From the NCBI RefSeq assembly GCF_002585305.1, contig NZ_NUNF01000058.1:54795-118794 (forward strand): a DNA stretch of 64,000 nucleotides, read 5' to 3'. A model generated the notes under the pieces. It saw nothing but the letters and a program-made list of their open reading frames with translations, did not search any database and had not been told where the DNA came from. The DNA is from Bacillus sp. AFS037270. Lineage in GTDB: Bacteria > Bacillota > Bacilli > Bacillales_B > DSM-18226. The position numbers and the translations under genes were made by a program. Position 1 is the stretch's first letter, and each line of letters starts with the position of its first letter. Shown piece after piece: positions 1 to 9,354 of this stretch.

Positions 1-445
1 GAAGTACACCCTTATTGAACTGATTAATATAAGGTTGTTTTTTTGCATAAACAGCAGCCAAATAGATAATTACTCCCAGTTTTACAAATTCAGAAGGCTG
101 AAATAAAAAGGAGCCTATTTGATACCAGCTTTGAGCATTGTTCTTTACTTGTCCAAAAACAAAAAGACCAAGTAAAGCTATGATTGAGGCAATGACCATC
201 GGAGCCTGGAACCATTTCGTATAATTCATTATTTTATAAGGAACTAGCGCAGTAATCAAAAATATTACAGTAAATACTAACAAAAATATTTTTTGCCTTT
301 GATAGAAAAAATCAGGTTGTACTTGGTACCTTTGAACGGCGTAGGCCATGCTTGCACTATAAATCATCACAAGTCCGAACGCGCACAGAAGGATGATGGC
401 AATAATCAACGTATAGTCATATGATTTTAATATTTTTCTCAGCAT
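1..445 (-). CDS. ftsW: FtsW/RodA-family lipid II polymerase (N-terminal part)
   Basis: SEDS-family membrane glycosyltransferase that polymerises peptidoglycan at the division septum together with a class B PBP. Only the first 148 codons lie in the window; the rest runs off position 1. The start ATG (443-445) follows a GAGGACG ribosome site. The visible part has a first membrane helix near residues 10-30 ending in the family-typical YSAS stretch, then further helices and a WYQIGSFLFQPSEFVK segment characteristic of FtsW/RodA/SpoVE. The choice of FtsW over RodA or SpoVE rests on the neighbouring ylaN, as in B. subtilis (ftsW = ylaO). Confidence 0.9.
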   Translation of the reverse strand, partial: MLRKILKSYDYTLIIAIILLCAFGLVMIYSASMAYAVQRYQVQPDFFYQRQKIFLLVFTVIFLITALVPYKIMNYTKWFQAPMVIASIIALLGLFVFGQVKNNAQSWYQIGSFLFQPSEFVKLGVIIYLAAVYAKKQPYINQFNKGVL

Positions 446-615
446 TTAAGACGTCCTCATTTTCAAAAATTGATAGTATACCCTACTATTATAATAGAAA
501 ATGTGTGGCATTACTTGAGGAAATTCTCCTTTGTTACAAGTTTTTAATAAAGAATATTCAAAATTAATAAAAAACTCAAACATTACGCTGTATTGTTTGA
601 GTTCTTATTTATGCA

Positions 616-900
616 TTATTTTTTTAAGGATGCATCGTGTAGAGCCGACAATTCTCTCTCTAATTGGTCTAAGATTGTTTTTCCATCCTTAGCATCTATT
701 AAGCCTAATCGCACAGCAAAGTCTATTTCTCTTGAAAGGCCAAACATTTGTGTATCCAATACCTCTTCATAAAGAGGGCATTGAGGCATCGTGAGATTGT
801 CCATTTGCACTTTGATAAGCTTTAATATCTTTTCAGCGTCAGCCTGGAGCAAGGCATAGGCTTTTTCATGGTGATTCACGATCATTTCAGACGCCAACAT
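616..900 (-). CDS. ylaN: YlaN, iron-sensing partner of Fur
   Basis: Small cytosolic protein of 94 residues. In B. subtilis YlaN binds the Fur repressor and is needed for growth under iron limitation; that role is from the literature, not from this sequence. The conserved block around [19 protein letters not shown] and the following [13 protein letters not shown] are nearly identical to the B. subtilis protein. The open frame extends ten codons further upstream, but GGGGGA sits directly before the ATG at 900, so I start there (MLASEM). It is followed by ftsW on the same strand with a roughly 170-base gap. Confidence 0.93.
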   Translation of the reverse strand: MLASEMIVNHHEKAYALLQADAEKILKLIKVQMDNLTMPQCPLYEEVLDTQMFGLSREIDFAVRLGLIDAKDGKTILDQLERELSALHDASLKK

Positions 901-1182
901 TGATCCCCCCATTTCAGAGCGATAATTCAACTTATCTATAAATTTTACCGTTTAGACCACAAAATTGCAAGAACAATGAAGGATATTCACAAAAGGAGTT
1001 ACCTTTTATGACAACCTAGTCAAAAAAAGATATACTAAGAAAGCGGAATCCATTTATTCTTGTACTAAAATAACGGATTAATTTATTATTATAAAGTACT
1101 CTTGTATATTTGAGTTTTGAGTGTTAGTGGAAAGACATTTGACTAAAATTATATTCATGCAGACAAGACTTGAGGGGGATGG

Positions 1183-1683
1183 ATGATGGAAAATATCTTA
1201 ACGATAGCAGGGAATGTAAAATTCACAATTACGCTTGATCCCGGTGTTTGGATTTTTGACGACCGTCGGGTTGATTTAACCACTTACTTTTCACAAGTAA
1301 AGGAGACAACCGATTCCGATGAGGCCTACACAAAAGCAGTTTCTAAACACTGGGATCGTGAAATAATGGAGGGGGCAATTTATCCTCCAACATTAAAAAC
1401 TGAAAAGAAATTTGAAAAAGAAAAGGTATTGACTGGTACTTTCGGAATTCCATTTAAACCATTTTTGTTAAATTCGGAGCCAGCTCCTGATGCCAAAAGC
1501 TTAGTTGTCCAAACAGCAACGGAGGAAATAGAATTTCCACTAGAAACCGCATATGACTTTATTTTAGGATATTCAAATAATGGTAAACCATTAACTTCTG
1601 ATGGACCTGTCCATATATATTTTGGTGATGGCTCTAATCAGAATAATCCTATTAAAAGTATAACTGGCTTTACCATTAAATAA
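1183..1683 (+). CDS. ylaL: YlaL-like conserved protein
   Basis: 166-residue protein without signal peptide or membrane segment. It sits where ylaL lies in B. subtilis, between ylaN and the PhoH-like ylaK. Homologues are sometimes labelled peptidyl-prolyl isomerase in databases, but I see no recognisable PPIase motif, so the biochemical role should be treated as unknown. The start has a strong GAGGGGG site; two adjacent ATG codons (1183 and 1186) are possible. A GC-rich hairpin with a T tail follows the stop. Confidence 0.75.
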   Translation: MMENILTIAGNVKFTITLDPGVWIFDDRRVDLTTYFSQVKETTDSDEAYTKAVSKHWDREIMEGAIYPPTLKTEKKFEKEKVLTGTFGIPFKPFLLNSEPAPDAKSLVVQTATEEIEFPLETAYDFILGYSNNGKPLTSDGPVHIYFGDGSNQNNPIKSITGFTIK

Positions 1684-1705
1684 GAGAGAAATTGTACACC
1701 CTGCC

Positions 1706-1736
1706 TAAACGGGTGCCTGTTGGCACCCGTTTTAGA
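1706..1736 (+). terminator. Intrinsic terminator after ylaL
   Basis: Twelve-base stem (TAAACGGGTGCC with its complement) around a TGTT loop, ending in TTTTAG. It lies 23 bases after the ylaL stop. Confidence 0.8.
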
Positions 1737-1776
1737 CACGTCCTGCTCCAGGGTGTGATCAAGGTGCTTCCGCTTT
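1735..1776 (-). repeat. Dispersed intergenic repeat, copy 1
   Basis: Read on the minus strand this begins AAAAGCGGAAGCACCTTGATC and ends CTGGAGCAGGACGTG. It shares the AAAAGCGnAAGCnCCTTG opening and the CTGG-AC ending with copies near 7.7, 14.4, 23.6 and 63.9 kb. It fills the gap between ylaL and ylaK, which converge. Confidence 0.6.
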
Positions 1777-1781
1777 TGGTC

Positions 1782-3110
1782 CTATAATAAGTCGGCAGCC
1801 AATCGGGCTAGACCTGATCGTTCCCCTTTTAACAGCTTTACATGTCCGGAAATTTCCTGATCCTTAAACTTTTCCACTACATAAGTTAATCCATTGTTAT
1901 AGGCATCTAAATATGGATGATCAATCTGTTCAGGGTCCCCCATTAACACAATCTTACTGCCCTCTCCTACCCTTGTTAAAATCGTCTTCACTTCATGTTT
2001 GGTTAAGTTTTGGGCTTCGTCAATAATGATAAACTGCTTTGGCAGACTTCGACCGCGGATATATGTTAATGCCTCCACCTCGATCGAGCCCATCCCGGCT
2101 AGAATCGCATCTAGTTCACCCGGCTTTTTCGTATTAAATAAATATTCTAAGTTATCATAAATCGGCTGCATCCAAGGTCTAAGTTTCTCTTGTTTTTCTC
2201 CAGGCAAGAAACCGAGATCTTTTCCCACTGGAACGATCGGTCTTGCCACCAAAAGCTTTTTATATTCTCTAAAATCTTCTGTTTGCATTAGCCCCGAAGC
2301 AAGTGCAAGTAATGTTTTTCCTGTCCCAGCTTTACCGGTTAATGTAACAAGCGGGATATCCTTGCGCAGCAATAATTCGATTGCCATCGTCTGCTGTACA
2401 TTTCGAGAGTGGATCCCCCATACATGTTCTTGATTTAACGTTAACTTTTTTACCTTCTTACTCGTTTTATCGACCATGCCTATGGCGGAAGCAGAACTGC
2501 CGAGTACATCCTTCATGATTAGGAATTGATTCGGATAGAACGGATGGTTAGCTACCTCAGATAGTGATAATTCTCCTTTTTCGTAAAAACGGCCTAGCAA
2601 TTCAATTGGTAGTAGCAATTCAAAAAAACCTGTATATATATGTTCCACTTCGACTACTCTGTCATTCAAAAAATCCTCTGCTGTAAGTCCAATTGCATCT
2701 GCTTTTACACGAACTAATGCATCTTTACTAACAATTATTACGGGCTTGCCATTTTCCTTCGCTTGTTCCTCTAAGTATAAATTCTTTGCCACCGCCAGAA
2801 TTCGATTATCATTTGTTTTTTCTACGAATATGTCTTGAAGTTCGTGAAAAGAGCGGTGGTTTAATTCAATTCTAATGGTTCCCCCATTCTCAAGAGGAAT
2901 TTTTTCATGAAGTTTCCCTGCTGCCCTTAGTCCATCGATTAAACGTGATACCTGTCTTGCATTCCTTCCAACTTCATCCATATATCTTTTCTTTGAGTCC
3001 ACTTCTTCAAGGACCACTGCCGGAATCACGACTTCATTATCTTCAAACGAATAAATGGAATACGGGTCTTGGAGCAAGACATTTGTATCTAACACGTATA
3101 TTTTACTCAA
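1782..3110 (-). CDS. ylaK: PIN-PhoH fusion ATPase/ribonuclease (PhoH2, YlaK)
   Basis: 442-residue protein with an N-terminal PIN nuclease domain (about residues 1-150; acidic residues at D8, E35-E36 and D101) joined to a PhoH-type P-loop ATPase. Walker A is TGKAGTGKT at 258-266 and a Walker B-like IIIDEAQN follows near residue 360. PhoH2 proteins of this architecture have been shown in other bacteria to be RNA-unwinding ribonucleases; that is family knowledge. Length matches B. subtilis YlaK exactly. A dispersed repeat lies just past the stop. Confidence 0.92.
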   Translation of the reverse strand: MSKIYVLDTNVLLQDPYSIYSFEDNEVVIPAVVLEEVDSKKRYMDEVGRNARQVSRLIDGLRAAGKLHEKIPLENGGTIRIELNHRSFHELQDIFVEKTNDNRILAVAKNLYLEEQAKENGKPVIIVSKDALVRVKADAIGLTAEDFLNDRVVEVEHIYTGFFELLLPIELLGRFYEKGELSLSEVANHPFYPNQFLIMKDVLGSSASAIGMVDKTSKKVKKLTLNQEHVWGIHSRNVQQTMAIELLLRKDIPLVTLTGKAGTGKTLLALASGLMQTEDFREYKKLLVARPIVPVGKDLGFLPGEKQEKLRPWMQPIYDNLEYLFNTKKPGELDAILAGMGSIEVEALTYIRGRSLPKQFIIIDEAQNLTKHEVKTILTRVGEGSKIVLMGDPEQIDHPYLDAYNNGLTYVVEKFKDQEISGHVKLLKGERSGLARLAADLL

Positions 3111-3320
3111 AGCAACGCCTCCTGGTTCACTGGTGTATGGCTTGTTAAATTAGTTTCAACAACCCTTTGCTAGATTGGACTTTGGTAAAATATATGTTTA
3201 TTGGAATAAAGATAGAAGACGTTCCGCACAATAATTGTTATCAAGACAATAAAACTTCTATGAGAGTCTACTGTTCAAGCCCATTTAACCATTAATTTAT
3301 TATCTTGGAGGTGGATTATA

Positions 3321-3908
3321 ATGAAAATGATTCTTTTAACAACAGTCATTAGTTTACTATTAACAGGCTGTAATACCGCTGATCATAATGAGAATGCAAA
3401 AAACAGCAACCAGCTAGTAAACGTGAAAAACAGTTATATTAACAATGTAGACCAGAAGTCTGGGCAGGAAATTTCCAAACGTCTTGTTGAGCTCGCCACT
3501 AGTATTCCAAATGTGTCAGATGCAACTGCAGTAGTTTTGGGAAACTATGCCATTGTCGGAATTGATGTCAATGCGAAAATTGATCGGTCACAGGTTGGGT
3601 CCATTAAGTATTCTGTTGCAGAAAGTTTAAGAAAAGATCCATATGGGGCTAAAGCTATTGTTGTCGCAGATGCAGACACCAATCAGCGTTTACGGGAAAT
3701 ACAGGCGGATATTAAAAAAGGCAGGCCTATACAAGGAATTATGGAGGAACTCGCAGATGTCGCAGGACGGTTGATTCCGGAAGTACCGGGTGATTTAATT
3801 ACTCCAAGCCCTAAAAATGCAACCGAAAAACCAGATCAAAAACTCAAGGGTAATGAAGAAAAGAAACTAAACAAAGAGCAGGAAGACCAGTCCAATCACT
3901 ATAAGTAA
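3321..3908 (+). CDS. ylaJ: YlaJ, YhcN/YlaJ-family sporulation lipoprotein
   Basis: 195-residue lipoprotein: a short hydrophobic signal sequence ends in the lipobox LLTGC (Cys near residue 17). The YhcN/YlaJ domain follows (SYINNVDQKSGQEISKRLVELATSIPN region through IVVADADTNQR). The last 40 residues are Lys/Glu/Asn-rich and likely disordered. Family members are made in the forespore or found in spores and aid germination or outgrowth; that is inferred from B. subtilis. A GGAGG site lies 8 bases before the ATG. Confidence 0.88.
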   Translation: MKMILLTTVISLLLTGCNTADHNENAKNSNQLVNVKNSYINNVDQKSGQEISKRLVELATSIPNVSDATAVVLGNYAIVGIDVNAKIDRSQVGSIKYSVAESLRKDPYGAKAIVVADADTNQRLREIQADIKKGRPIQGIMEELADVAGRLIPEVPGDLITPSPKNATEKPDQKLKGNEEKKLNKEQEDQSNHYK

Positions 3909-3920
3909 GGAAAGAACAGA

Positions 3921-3950
3921 AAAAAAGCTTAGTTTTCACTAAGCTTTTTT
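3921..3950. terminator. Bidirectional terminator between ylaJ and the converging gene
   Basis: Thirteen-base perfect stem (AAAAAAGCTTAGT and complement) with TTTC loop, A-run on one side and T-run on the other. The stem overlaps the last codons of the minus-strand gene. Confidence 0.8.
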
Positions 3951-4394
3951 CATTGCATCCATAACTTGATTATCGAGCCTCTCTGCCGCTTTCTTATCAT
4001 ATGTTTTATCATATTGGACTTCTGTAACGATTTTCGAACCGTAAAACATAACGTCTCTCACTTCATTAATTGTTACTTCTACCAAAGCTAGTTTTAGTGG
4101 AACTCCAGATAATCGTTCTTCTTTAACACTTGCTTCCCCTTGAATCGAGTATGTAGATTCATTTGCAATTAAATTAATCACAACGTTTTTATTGTTATTG
4201 ATATTTTCTAAAATCCGGGAACGATTATCAACAGCAAAATAGATAATCCCTTCGTTTTTAGCCAACACCCAGGAAATCGCACTAACATTTGGTCCCCCTG
4301 TTTCATAATCAACAGTTGCCAAAGTTACGAATCGTTCTTTTTGCAGTTCATCAAATAATGGCTTGATAAGTTTTGGTTCTACTTGATTTGCCAT
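3939..4394 (-). CDS. Pyridoxamine 5'-phosphate oxidase-family flavin-binding protein
   Basis: 151 residues with the split-barrel FMN-binding fold of the PNPOx-like family: RFVTLATVDYETGGPNVSAISWV near residues 22-44 and NKNVVINLIANES near residue 70. Short members of this family usually are not PdxH but bind FMN, F420 or haem with unknown substrates. It has its own AAGGGG site. It lies between ylaJ and ylaI, a place not occupied in B. subtilis as I recall it. Substrate is unknown. Confidence 0.75.
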   Translation of the reverse strand: MANQVEPKLIKPLFDELQKERFVTLATVDYETGGPNVSAISWVLAKNEGIIYFAVDNRSRILENINNNKNVVINLIANESTYSIQGEASVKEERLSGVPLKLALVEVTINEVRDVMFYGSKIVTEVQYDKTYDKKAAERLDNQVMDAMKKA

Positions 4395-4563
4395 TTATAC
4401 ACAACCCCTTTATTCATTCCTTTAAAAAACAGATAATCTCATATTACTACTATCCCTATTTTTCATCAACTCTAACCAATTGATTTACCAGTTGTTGTTT
4501 TATCATGGTATACTATATTACAAACATTCCGTTATTCGAAAGAAGAATTAAAGAGGTGCTTGA

Positions 4564-4764
4564 ATGAGAGTAAAATGTGTGATTTGCGATAAGATTGAAC
4601 CAATAGACGATGAATCCTTAATTGCAAAACGACTTCGGAATCGTCCCATTCATACATATATGTGTCATGACTGCAGTACTAGAATTACCGAAAAAACCAA
4701 TGCGCGAATGGATTCAGGCAATTTCCACCTATACCGTCCAAAATCGGATAAGGATGAATGGTGA
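4564..4764 (+). CDS. ylaI: YlaI, small zinc-ribbon protein (DUF2197)
   Basis: 66-residue protein with two Cys pairs, CVIC near residue 5 and CHDC near residue 34, the expected ligands of a zinc ribbon. Sequence and length agree with B. subtilis YlaI. The role is unknown. An AAAGAGGTG ribosome site precedes the ATG and a strong terminator follows. Confidence 0.88.
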   Translation: MRVKCVICDKIEPIDDESLIAKRLRNRPIHTYMCHDCSTRITEKTNARMDSGNFHLYRPKSDKDEW

Positions 4765-4785
4765 TAGGAATAGTGAATCAAATGC

Positions 4786-4822
4786 AAAAACGCTTGTATA
4801 CTTATCGTATACAAGCGTTTTT
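4786..4822 (+). terminator. Intrinsic terminator after ylaI
   Basis: Fifteen-base stem (AAAACGCTTGTATAC and complement) around TTATC, followed by a run of T. Confidence 0.9.
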
Positions 4823-4870
4823 TCTGTTTGAAAAATGTATAGCTGCAGTGCATAGGGCTTCCGTTTTCTT

Positions 4871-5161
4871 TTAATCAATCGGGTAGTCCTTATACTTTTC
4901 AGGTTCCTGATTAATTTGATTGATCATGATTTCAATTAATTCGCGGGGATAACGTCTCTTTTTTATTTCTTCTCCCTGTTGGTATGAAATATAATACATC
5001 AAATCATCTTTTGTCGTTTCGATATTCGAGACAGAATGTTGTGCAGTGAGTATCTCTTCAAAGAAGTCCCGTGTCTCAACCGCTGCTTTGTCATCAGGAC
5101 GGACATCACAAACCACTTTTATGGTCAGCCAATTATAAAGTGCATCCTGTAATGATTGCAT
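4871..5161 (-). CDS. Conserved hypothetical protein, 96 residues
   Basis: Soluble acidic protein that I do not recognise as a named family. Visible features are an N-terminal helix-forming stretch, a VKVVCDVRPDDKAA-like segment and a C-terminal region rich in Glu, Lys and Tyr. It starts two bases after the ylaH stop and so is almost certainly translated from the same mRNA as ylaH and probably typA. No signal peptide or membrane helix. Confidence 0.7.
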   Translation of the reverse strand: MQSLQDALYNWLTIKVVCDVRPDDKAAVETRDFFEEILTAQHSVSNIETTKDDLMYYISYQQGEEIKKRRYPRELIEIMINQINQEPEKYKDYPID

Positions 5162-5162
5162 T

Positions 5163-5492
5163 TTACTCTCCCCCTGTGACTCCGCTATTTGACTGTTTTT
5201 TAGTTTGGTGGAGGCGGATTTTATAAATAATCAATAATAACGCCGCGACACCTAACCCTTCTGCAATTGGTAATGCGTATGAGAAAAACAACATTAATAC
5301 GCAGCCAACACAAAGGCTGAAATAAATCACAATATTTTTACCAAGGGGCAGCTTTTTTGCAAAACCTAGGCGATATACAATAACTGATAATACAACAATA
5401 AAAATATATTGTAAGAGGACACCAGTTTTTATATCGTTCGTAAGTTCAATAAAGAATCTTAAACTTGGGGAGAAAGATCTTAATTCTTCCAC
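5163..5492 (-). CDS. ylaH: YlaH-like small membrane protein
   Basis: 109 residues with three predicted membrane helices (about residues 23-42, 50-70 and 72-90) and a basic C terminus containing the YKIRLHQ motif shared with B. subtilis YlaH. Function unknown. It follows typA after 20 bases on the same strand, and a 96-residue gene follows it directly, so the three form a likely operon. Confidence 0.85.
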   Translation of the reverse strand: MEELRSFSPSLRFFIELTNDIKTGVLLQYIFIVVLSVIVYRLGFAKKLPLGKNIVIYFSLCVGCVLMLFFSYALPIAEGLGVAALLLIIYKIRLHQTKKQSNSGVTGGE

Positions 5493-5512
5493 GGGTTTGC
5501 ACCTCTCAATAC

Positions 5513-7351
5513 TTAACTCAATTCAGCATATTTTTTCTTTTTAGCCATTCTTTCCCGTTCATTTTTATCAAGAATTTTCTTTCTTAAACGAATGGATTCA
5601 GGTGTGACTTCACAATATTCGTCGTCATTTAAGTACTCAAGAGATTCTTCTAACGTCATAATCCTAGGTTTTTTAATAACAGACGTCTGATCTTTGTTTG
5701 CAGAACGAACATTGGTCGCTTGTTTTACCTTCGTGATATTAACAGTAATGTCGTTTTCACGAGTATGCTCCCCAACGATCATTCCTTCATATATTTCTGT
5801 ACCAGGTTCAACGAAGATAGTACCACGATCTTCAACCTGCATAATTCCATAAGTGGAGGCTTTTCCAGATTCCATTGAAACAAGAACCCCTTGACGTCTT
5901 CCGCCCACCTGTCCTTGAAGCATTGGCTGATAGCTGTCAAATGTATGATTAATAATTCCATAACCACGTGTCATCGTTAAAAATTCCGTAGTATAACCGA
6001 TTAAACCGCGTGCTGGAACATTAAAGATTAAACGCACTTGACCTGAACCATTATTAATCATATCAATCATTTCGCCTTTGCGTGCTCCAATTGATTCCAT
6101 TACTGACCCGGTATGTTCTTCTGGAACATCGATTTGAACACGTTCTACTGGCTCACAACGAACTCCATCAATTTCTTTTACAATTACTTCTGGTTTTGAA
6201 ACTTGAAGCTCGTAGCCTTCGCGACGCATATTTTCGATTAAAATAGATAAATGGAGCTCACCACGGCCGGAAACAATCCATGCATCCGGTGAATCTGTAT
6301 TTTCTACCCGTAAGCTTACATCTGTCTGCAATTGAGCACGTAGTCTTTCTTCAATCTTTCTTGAAGTCAAGTACTTACCTTCTCTACCTGCAAATGGGCT
6401 GTTGTTAACAACAAAGGTCATTTGTAATGTAGGTTCATCAATTCTTAAGATCGGTAATGCTTCTTGGTGCTCAACCGGACAAACGGTTTCACCAACATTA
6501 ATGTCCTCCATACCAGAAACTGCAATTAGGTCACCTGCTTTTGCTTCTTCCACTTCTTGACGTTTTAATCCAAAGAAGCCGAAGATTTTGGTAACACGGA
6601 ATTGCTTAACAGAACCATCCACCTTCATAAGTGCAACCTGCTGTCCAACTTTCATTGTTCCACGGAATACACGTCCGATTCCAATACGACCTACATAATC
6701 ATTATAATCAAGCAATGCTACTTGGAACTGAAGCGGTTCATCACTATTATCGACTGGTGCCGGGATATGTTCCACAATCGCATCATATAATGACTTCATA
6801 TTTTCATCTTGTTTCTCAGGATCAGCACTTGCCGTACCATTGATCGCAGAGGCATAAACAACTGGGAACTCAAGCTGGTCTTCATTCGCACCAAGCTCAA
6901 TAAATAAATCTAGTACTTCATCAATTACTTCTAATGGACGGGCAAAATCACGGTCAATTTTATTGACAACAACAATTGGGGTTAAGTTTTGTTCTAAAGC
7001 CTTCTTTAAGACAAAACGTGTTTGCGGCATACAGCCTTCATAGGCATCAACAACAAGCAGTACCCCATCAACCATCTTCATGATCCGTTCTACTTCGCCG
7101 CCGAAGTCAGCATGTCCTGGTGTATCCAAGATGTTGATTCGGGTATCTTTATATTGGATCGCTGTATTTTTTGCAAGGATCGTGATTCCGCGTTCTCTTT
7201 CTAAATCATTAGAATCCATTGCACGTTCTTCCACATGCTCATTGGAACGAAATGTTCCCGATTGTTTTAGCAGTTGGTCTACCAACGTTGTTTTACCATG
7301 GTCAACGTGGGCAATAATCGCTATATTACGTATATCATTTCTTATATTCAA
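5513..7351 (-). CDS. typA: TypA/BipA ribosome-associated GTPase
   Basis: 612-residue translational GTPase that acts in ribosome assembly and stress adaptation. The G domain shows G1 (AHVDHGKT, residues 14-21), the RGIT switch, G3 (DTPGHADF) and G4 (NKID). EF-G-like domains II, III and V and the BipA-specific C-terminal domain follow; length is standard. The divergent neighbour is ylaF and the downstream genes are ylaH and a 96-residue ORF, matching the ylaF-typA-ylaH order of B. subtilis. Confidence 0.97.
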   Translation of the reverse strand: MNIRNDIRNIAIIAHVDHGKTTLVDQLLKQSGTFRSNEHVEERAMDSNDLERERGITILAKNTAIQYKDTRINILDTPGHADFGGEVERIMKMVDGVLLVVDAYEGCMPQTRFVLKKALEQNLTPIVVVNKIDRDFARPLEVIDEVLDLFIELGANEDQLEFPVVYASAINGTASADPEKQDENMKSLYDAIVEHIPAPVDNSDEPLQFQVALLDYNDYVGRIGIGRVFRGTMKVGQQVALMKVDGSVKQFRVTKIFGFFGLKRQEVEEAKAGDLIAVSGMEDINVGETVCPVEHQEALPILRIDEPTLQMTFVVNNSPFAGREGKYLTSRKIEERLRAQLQTDVSLRVENTDSPDAWIVSGRGELHLSILIENMRREGYELQVSKPEVIVKEIDGVRCEPVERVQIDVPEEHTGSVMESIGARKGEMIDMINNGSGQVRLIFNVPARGLIGYTTEFLTMTRGYGIINHTFDSYQPMLQGQVGGRRQGVLVSMESGKASTYGIMQVEDRGTIFVEPGTEIYEGMIVGEHTRENDITVNITKVKQATNVRSANKDQTSVIKKPRIMTLEESLEYLNDDEYCEVTPESIRLRKKILDKNERERMAKKKKYAELS

Positions 7352-7518
7352 AAAATTCCACTCCTACCTTTATTCAAGAAATTGTTTTTATTTATAGTTT
7401 TTCATATACAACTAAAACATTATACCACAAATAAAGTGGAAACCTGAAATGATTTTATGTAAAATAAAAATAACATAGCAATTCTAATGTGTTTGAAAAG
7501 AAAAAGGGGTATGTACAG

Positions 7519-7704
7519 ATGAACAATATAAAATGGCCTTTACTCATTTATGCGATCCTTGCAGCAGCCAGTATTGTGGGAATCGGAATTGCAATTAGTG
7601 AACAAAGCATAATCGGGGGCCTCGGCAGTATTGTGGCTGTGATTGTTATTATGGGAATGGGTTTTAAAACAAAAAGAAAAATGCGTGAAAACGGAGAATT
7701 GTAA
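7519..7704 (+). CDS. ylaF: YlaF-family small membrane protein
   Basis: 61 residues with two hydrophobic helices separated by a short loop and a basic tail ending in KTKRKMRENGEL. Divergent from typA, as in B. subtilis. The open frame begins at 7489, but AAAGGGG lies about ten bases before the ATG at 7519 (MNNIKWP), which I take as the start. Function unknown. Confidence 0.85.
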   Translation: MNNIKWPLLIYAILAAASIVGIGIAISEQSIIGGLGSIVAVIVIMGMGFKTKRKMRENGEL

Positions 7705-7850
7705 GAAAAGCGGAAGTCCCCGTTTAGCGACGTATGGACTGGAGCACATCGACTGAGATAAAGGAAACACGAAGAGCGAAAGCGATTCGATGTTGACTTA
7801 TCGTAGGGAGATGGGCGAAGTCCACTAGTCGCTGGGGACTGGAGCTGGAC
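7703..7850 (+). repeat. Dispersed intergenic repeat, copy 2 (long form)
   Basis: A 148-base form that begins AAGAAAAGCGGAAGTCCCCG and ends CGCTGGGGACTGGAGCTGGAC. It contains internal inverted segments (GGCGAAGTCCAC and GGACTGG-type arms). It starts inside the ylaF stop codon region and occupies most of the ylaF-suhB gap. Confidence 0.6.
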
Positions 7851-7891
7851 AATTCTCATAGTCAATTTTTATATTTTAGTATCAGCAATAA

Positions 7892-7913
7892 AAGCCTGGG
7901 CTGCCCCAGGCTT
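7892..7913. terminator. Terminator between ylaF and the inositol phosphatase gene
   Basis: Stem AAGCCTGG with complement, loop GCTGCC, T-rich flank on both sides. It can serve the minus-strand suhB gene that ends at 7935. Confidence 0.8.
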
Positions 7914-7934
7914 CTATTTTTATAAGATGTAGTG

Positions 7935-8732
7935 CTACCACTCGCCGCCTTTTAAATAATCATTTAAAATTGTCTGGTGAAGCCCTGGTTTGGCAGCGAA
8001 TAATGAATTTTTCGAAAGAAAATCAAGTTTTTCCCCTCGTAAATTCGTTACTACTCCTCCAAGTTCTTCTAAAATAACTGCACCAGCTGCTACATCCCAA
8101 GGTGCAAGACGCATAGAGAAATAAGCATCTACCCTTCCAGTTGCTAAAAATACCAGTTCAAGGGCTGCAGTTCCATAAGACCGCGTCCCCCTGGCTTCTT
8201 TTACTAATGGAATCAACAGATTATGGTCAATTCTTTTATTTTCAACAACCCATGTAGCATTAAGGGCAAGAATGGATTCTTTAACTGTAGTTTCTTTAAG
8301 CACGGGTATTGGTTTTCCATTTATGTATGCACCTTTTCCACGTATTGCGTGGTATAACTCATCATGGACAACATCATAAATGAGCCCTATTTTACCTATG
8401 CCATTCTCATAAACCCCGATCGATATGGCAAAATTCCTTTGCTGGTGAATAAAATTCATCGTACCGTCAATCGGATCGATTAACCAAACGACTCCTTCAA
8501 GGCTGTGAAGTTCATCCCCAAAACCCTCTTCGCCAATAATTTTATGCTCCGGATAAACCTCTTTAATATGTTGGATAAAAAATTGCTCAATTTCTCTATC
8601 AATATTTGTCACTAAATCATTAGGATTTGATTTCGTTTCAATATTTAATTTTGTCTTAAAGGATAAACGGATTTTCTCTCCTGCTTCTTTAACCCACTGC
8701 TTTGCATGGGTATCAATAATTTCCCAATTCAT
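7935..8732 (-). CDS. yktC: Inositol monophosphatase-family phosphatase (YktC)
   Basis: 265 residues of the IMPase/SuhB superfamily: metal-dependent sugar or inositol monophosphatase. Metal-binding motifs are clear: GEEGFGDE near residue 68, WLIDPIDGTMNF near residues 83-94 and WDVAAGAVILEE near 208. B. subtilis YktC has inositol monophosphatase and possibly NADP phosphatase relatives; the substrate here is not determined by sequence. It lies between ylaF and ykzI, its usual place. An AGGAAG site precedes the ATG. Confidence 0.9.
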   Translation of the reverse strand: MNWEIIDTHAKQWVKEAGEKIRLSFKTKLNIETKSNPNDLVTNIDREIEQFFIQHIKEVYPEHKIIGEEGFGDELHSLEGVVWLIDPIDGTMNFIHQQRNFAISIGVYENGIGKIGLIYDVVHDELYHAIRGKGAYINGKPIPVLKETTVKESILALNATWVVENKRIDHNLLIPLVKEARGTRSYGTAALELVFLATGRVDAYFSMRLAPWDVAAGAVILEELGGVVTNLRGEKLDFLSKNSLFAAKPGLHQTILNDYLKGGEW

Positions 8733-8880
8733 ATTCTTCCTCCATTCTTTCTATTATTCAATGTATGTAGTATGAAGCTTGATTATTAATTTGATGTACT
8801 TATAGCTTAATCAAATTAACCTGACACAGCAACTTTTTACCAAATGATCGTTCAACTAATCACACATCTGCACAATAATA

Positions 8881-8914
8881 AACGAACTCCCCTTATTCTC
8901 ATTTGGAGTTCGTT
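8881..8914 (-). terminator. Terminator after ykzI
   Basis: Ten-base stem AACGAACTCC with complement and a 14-base loop; T-rich on the minus-strand 3' side. It lies 68 bases past the ykzI stop. Confidence 0.65.
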
Positions 8915-8981
8915 CAAATCAAGCGATAAATTATTTCTCCATGGTTCATTCCAACTTTGTACTCCTTAGATTATAAATCGA

Positions 8982-9164
8982 TCAAAAAGCCTTTAACCGT
9001 AATAATTCCAAGCGGATTTTTTCTAATTTTTGCTTGCACTCTTTCATTTTCTTTTCATTTTTATCTTCAATTGCCTCAAATAATGTAGCCAATTCATAAT
9101 CCATTTCTAATCTTAATACAGCTGTTCTTTCTTTTTCAGTCGCTTTTTTTAGGGATGTATTCAT
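8982..9164 (-). CDS. ykzI: YkzI-like small coiled-coil protein
   Basis: 60 residues, nearly all helical and highly charged (KKATEKERTAVLRLEMDYEL, then EDKNEKKMKECKQKLEKIRLELLRL). The position between yktC and yktB matches ykzI in B. subtilis. AGGTGA lies eight bases before the ATG at 9164; a GTG four codons upstream is within the ribosome site and so less likely. Role unknown. Confidence 0.78.
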   Translation of the reverse strand: MNTSLKKATEKERTAVLRLEMDYELATLFEAIEDKNEKKMKECKQKLEKIRLELLRLKAF

Positions 9165-9354
9165 TAATTGCTTCACCTAGCAGCGCCCCCTTTCCTTATT
9201 TTTACTAATTTTTCTGATTTTTTGTTTTACTGTATAATATGAACCACCTAGATATGTTGCAACAAATATGTGCACTAACCCAGTCGAGCAACAAACTTCT
9301 TCGATTTTCTGTCTTATGCTACAATAATTGACAAACAGTTGTGGAGGTAACTAA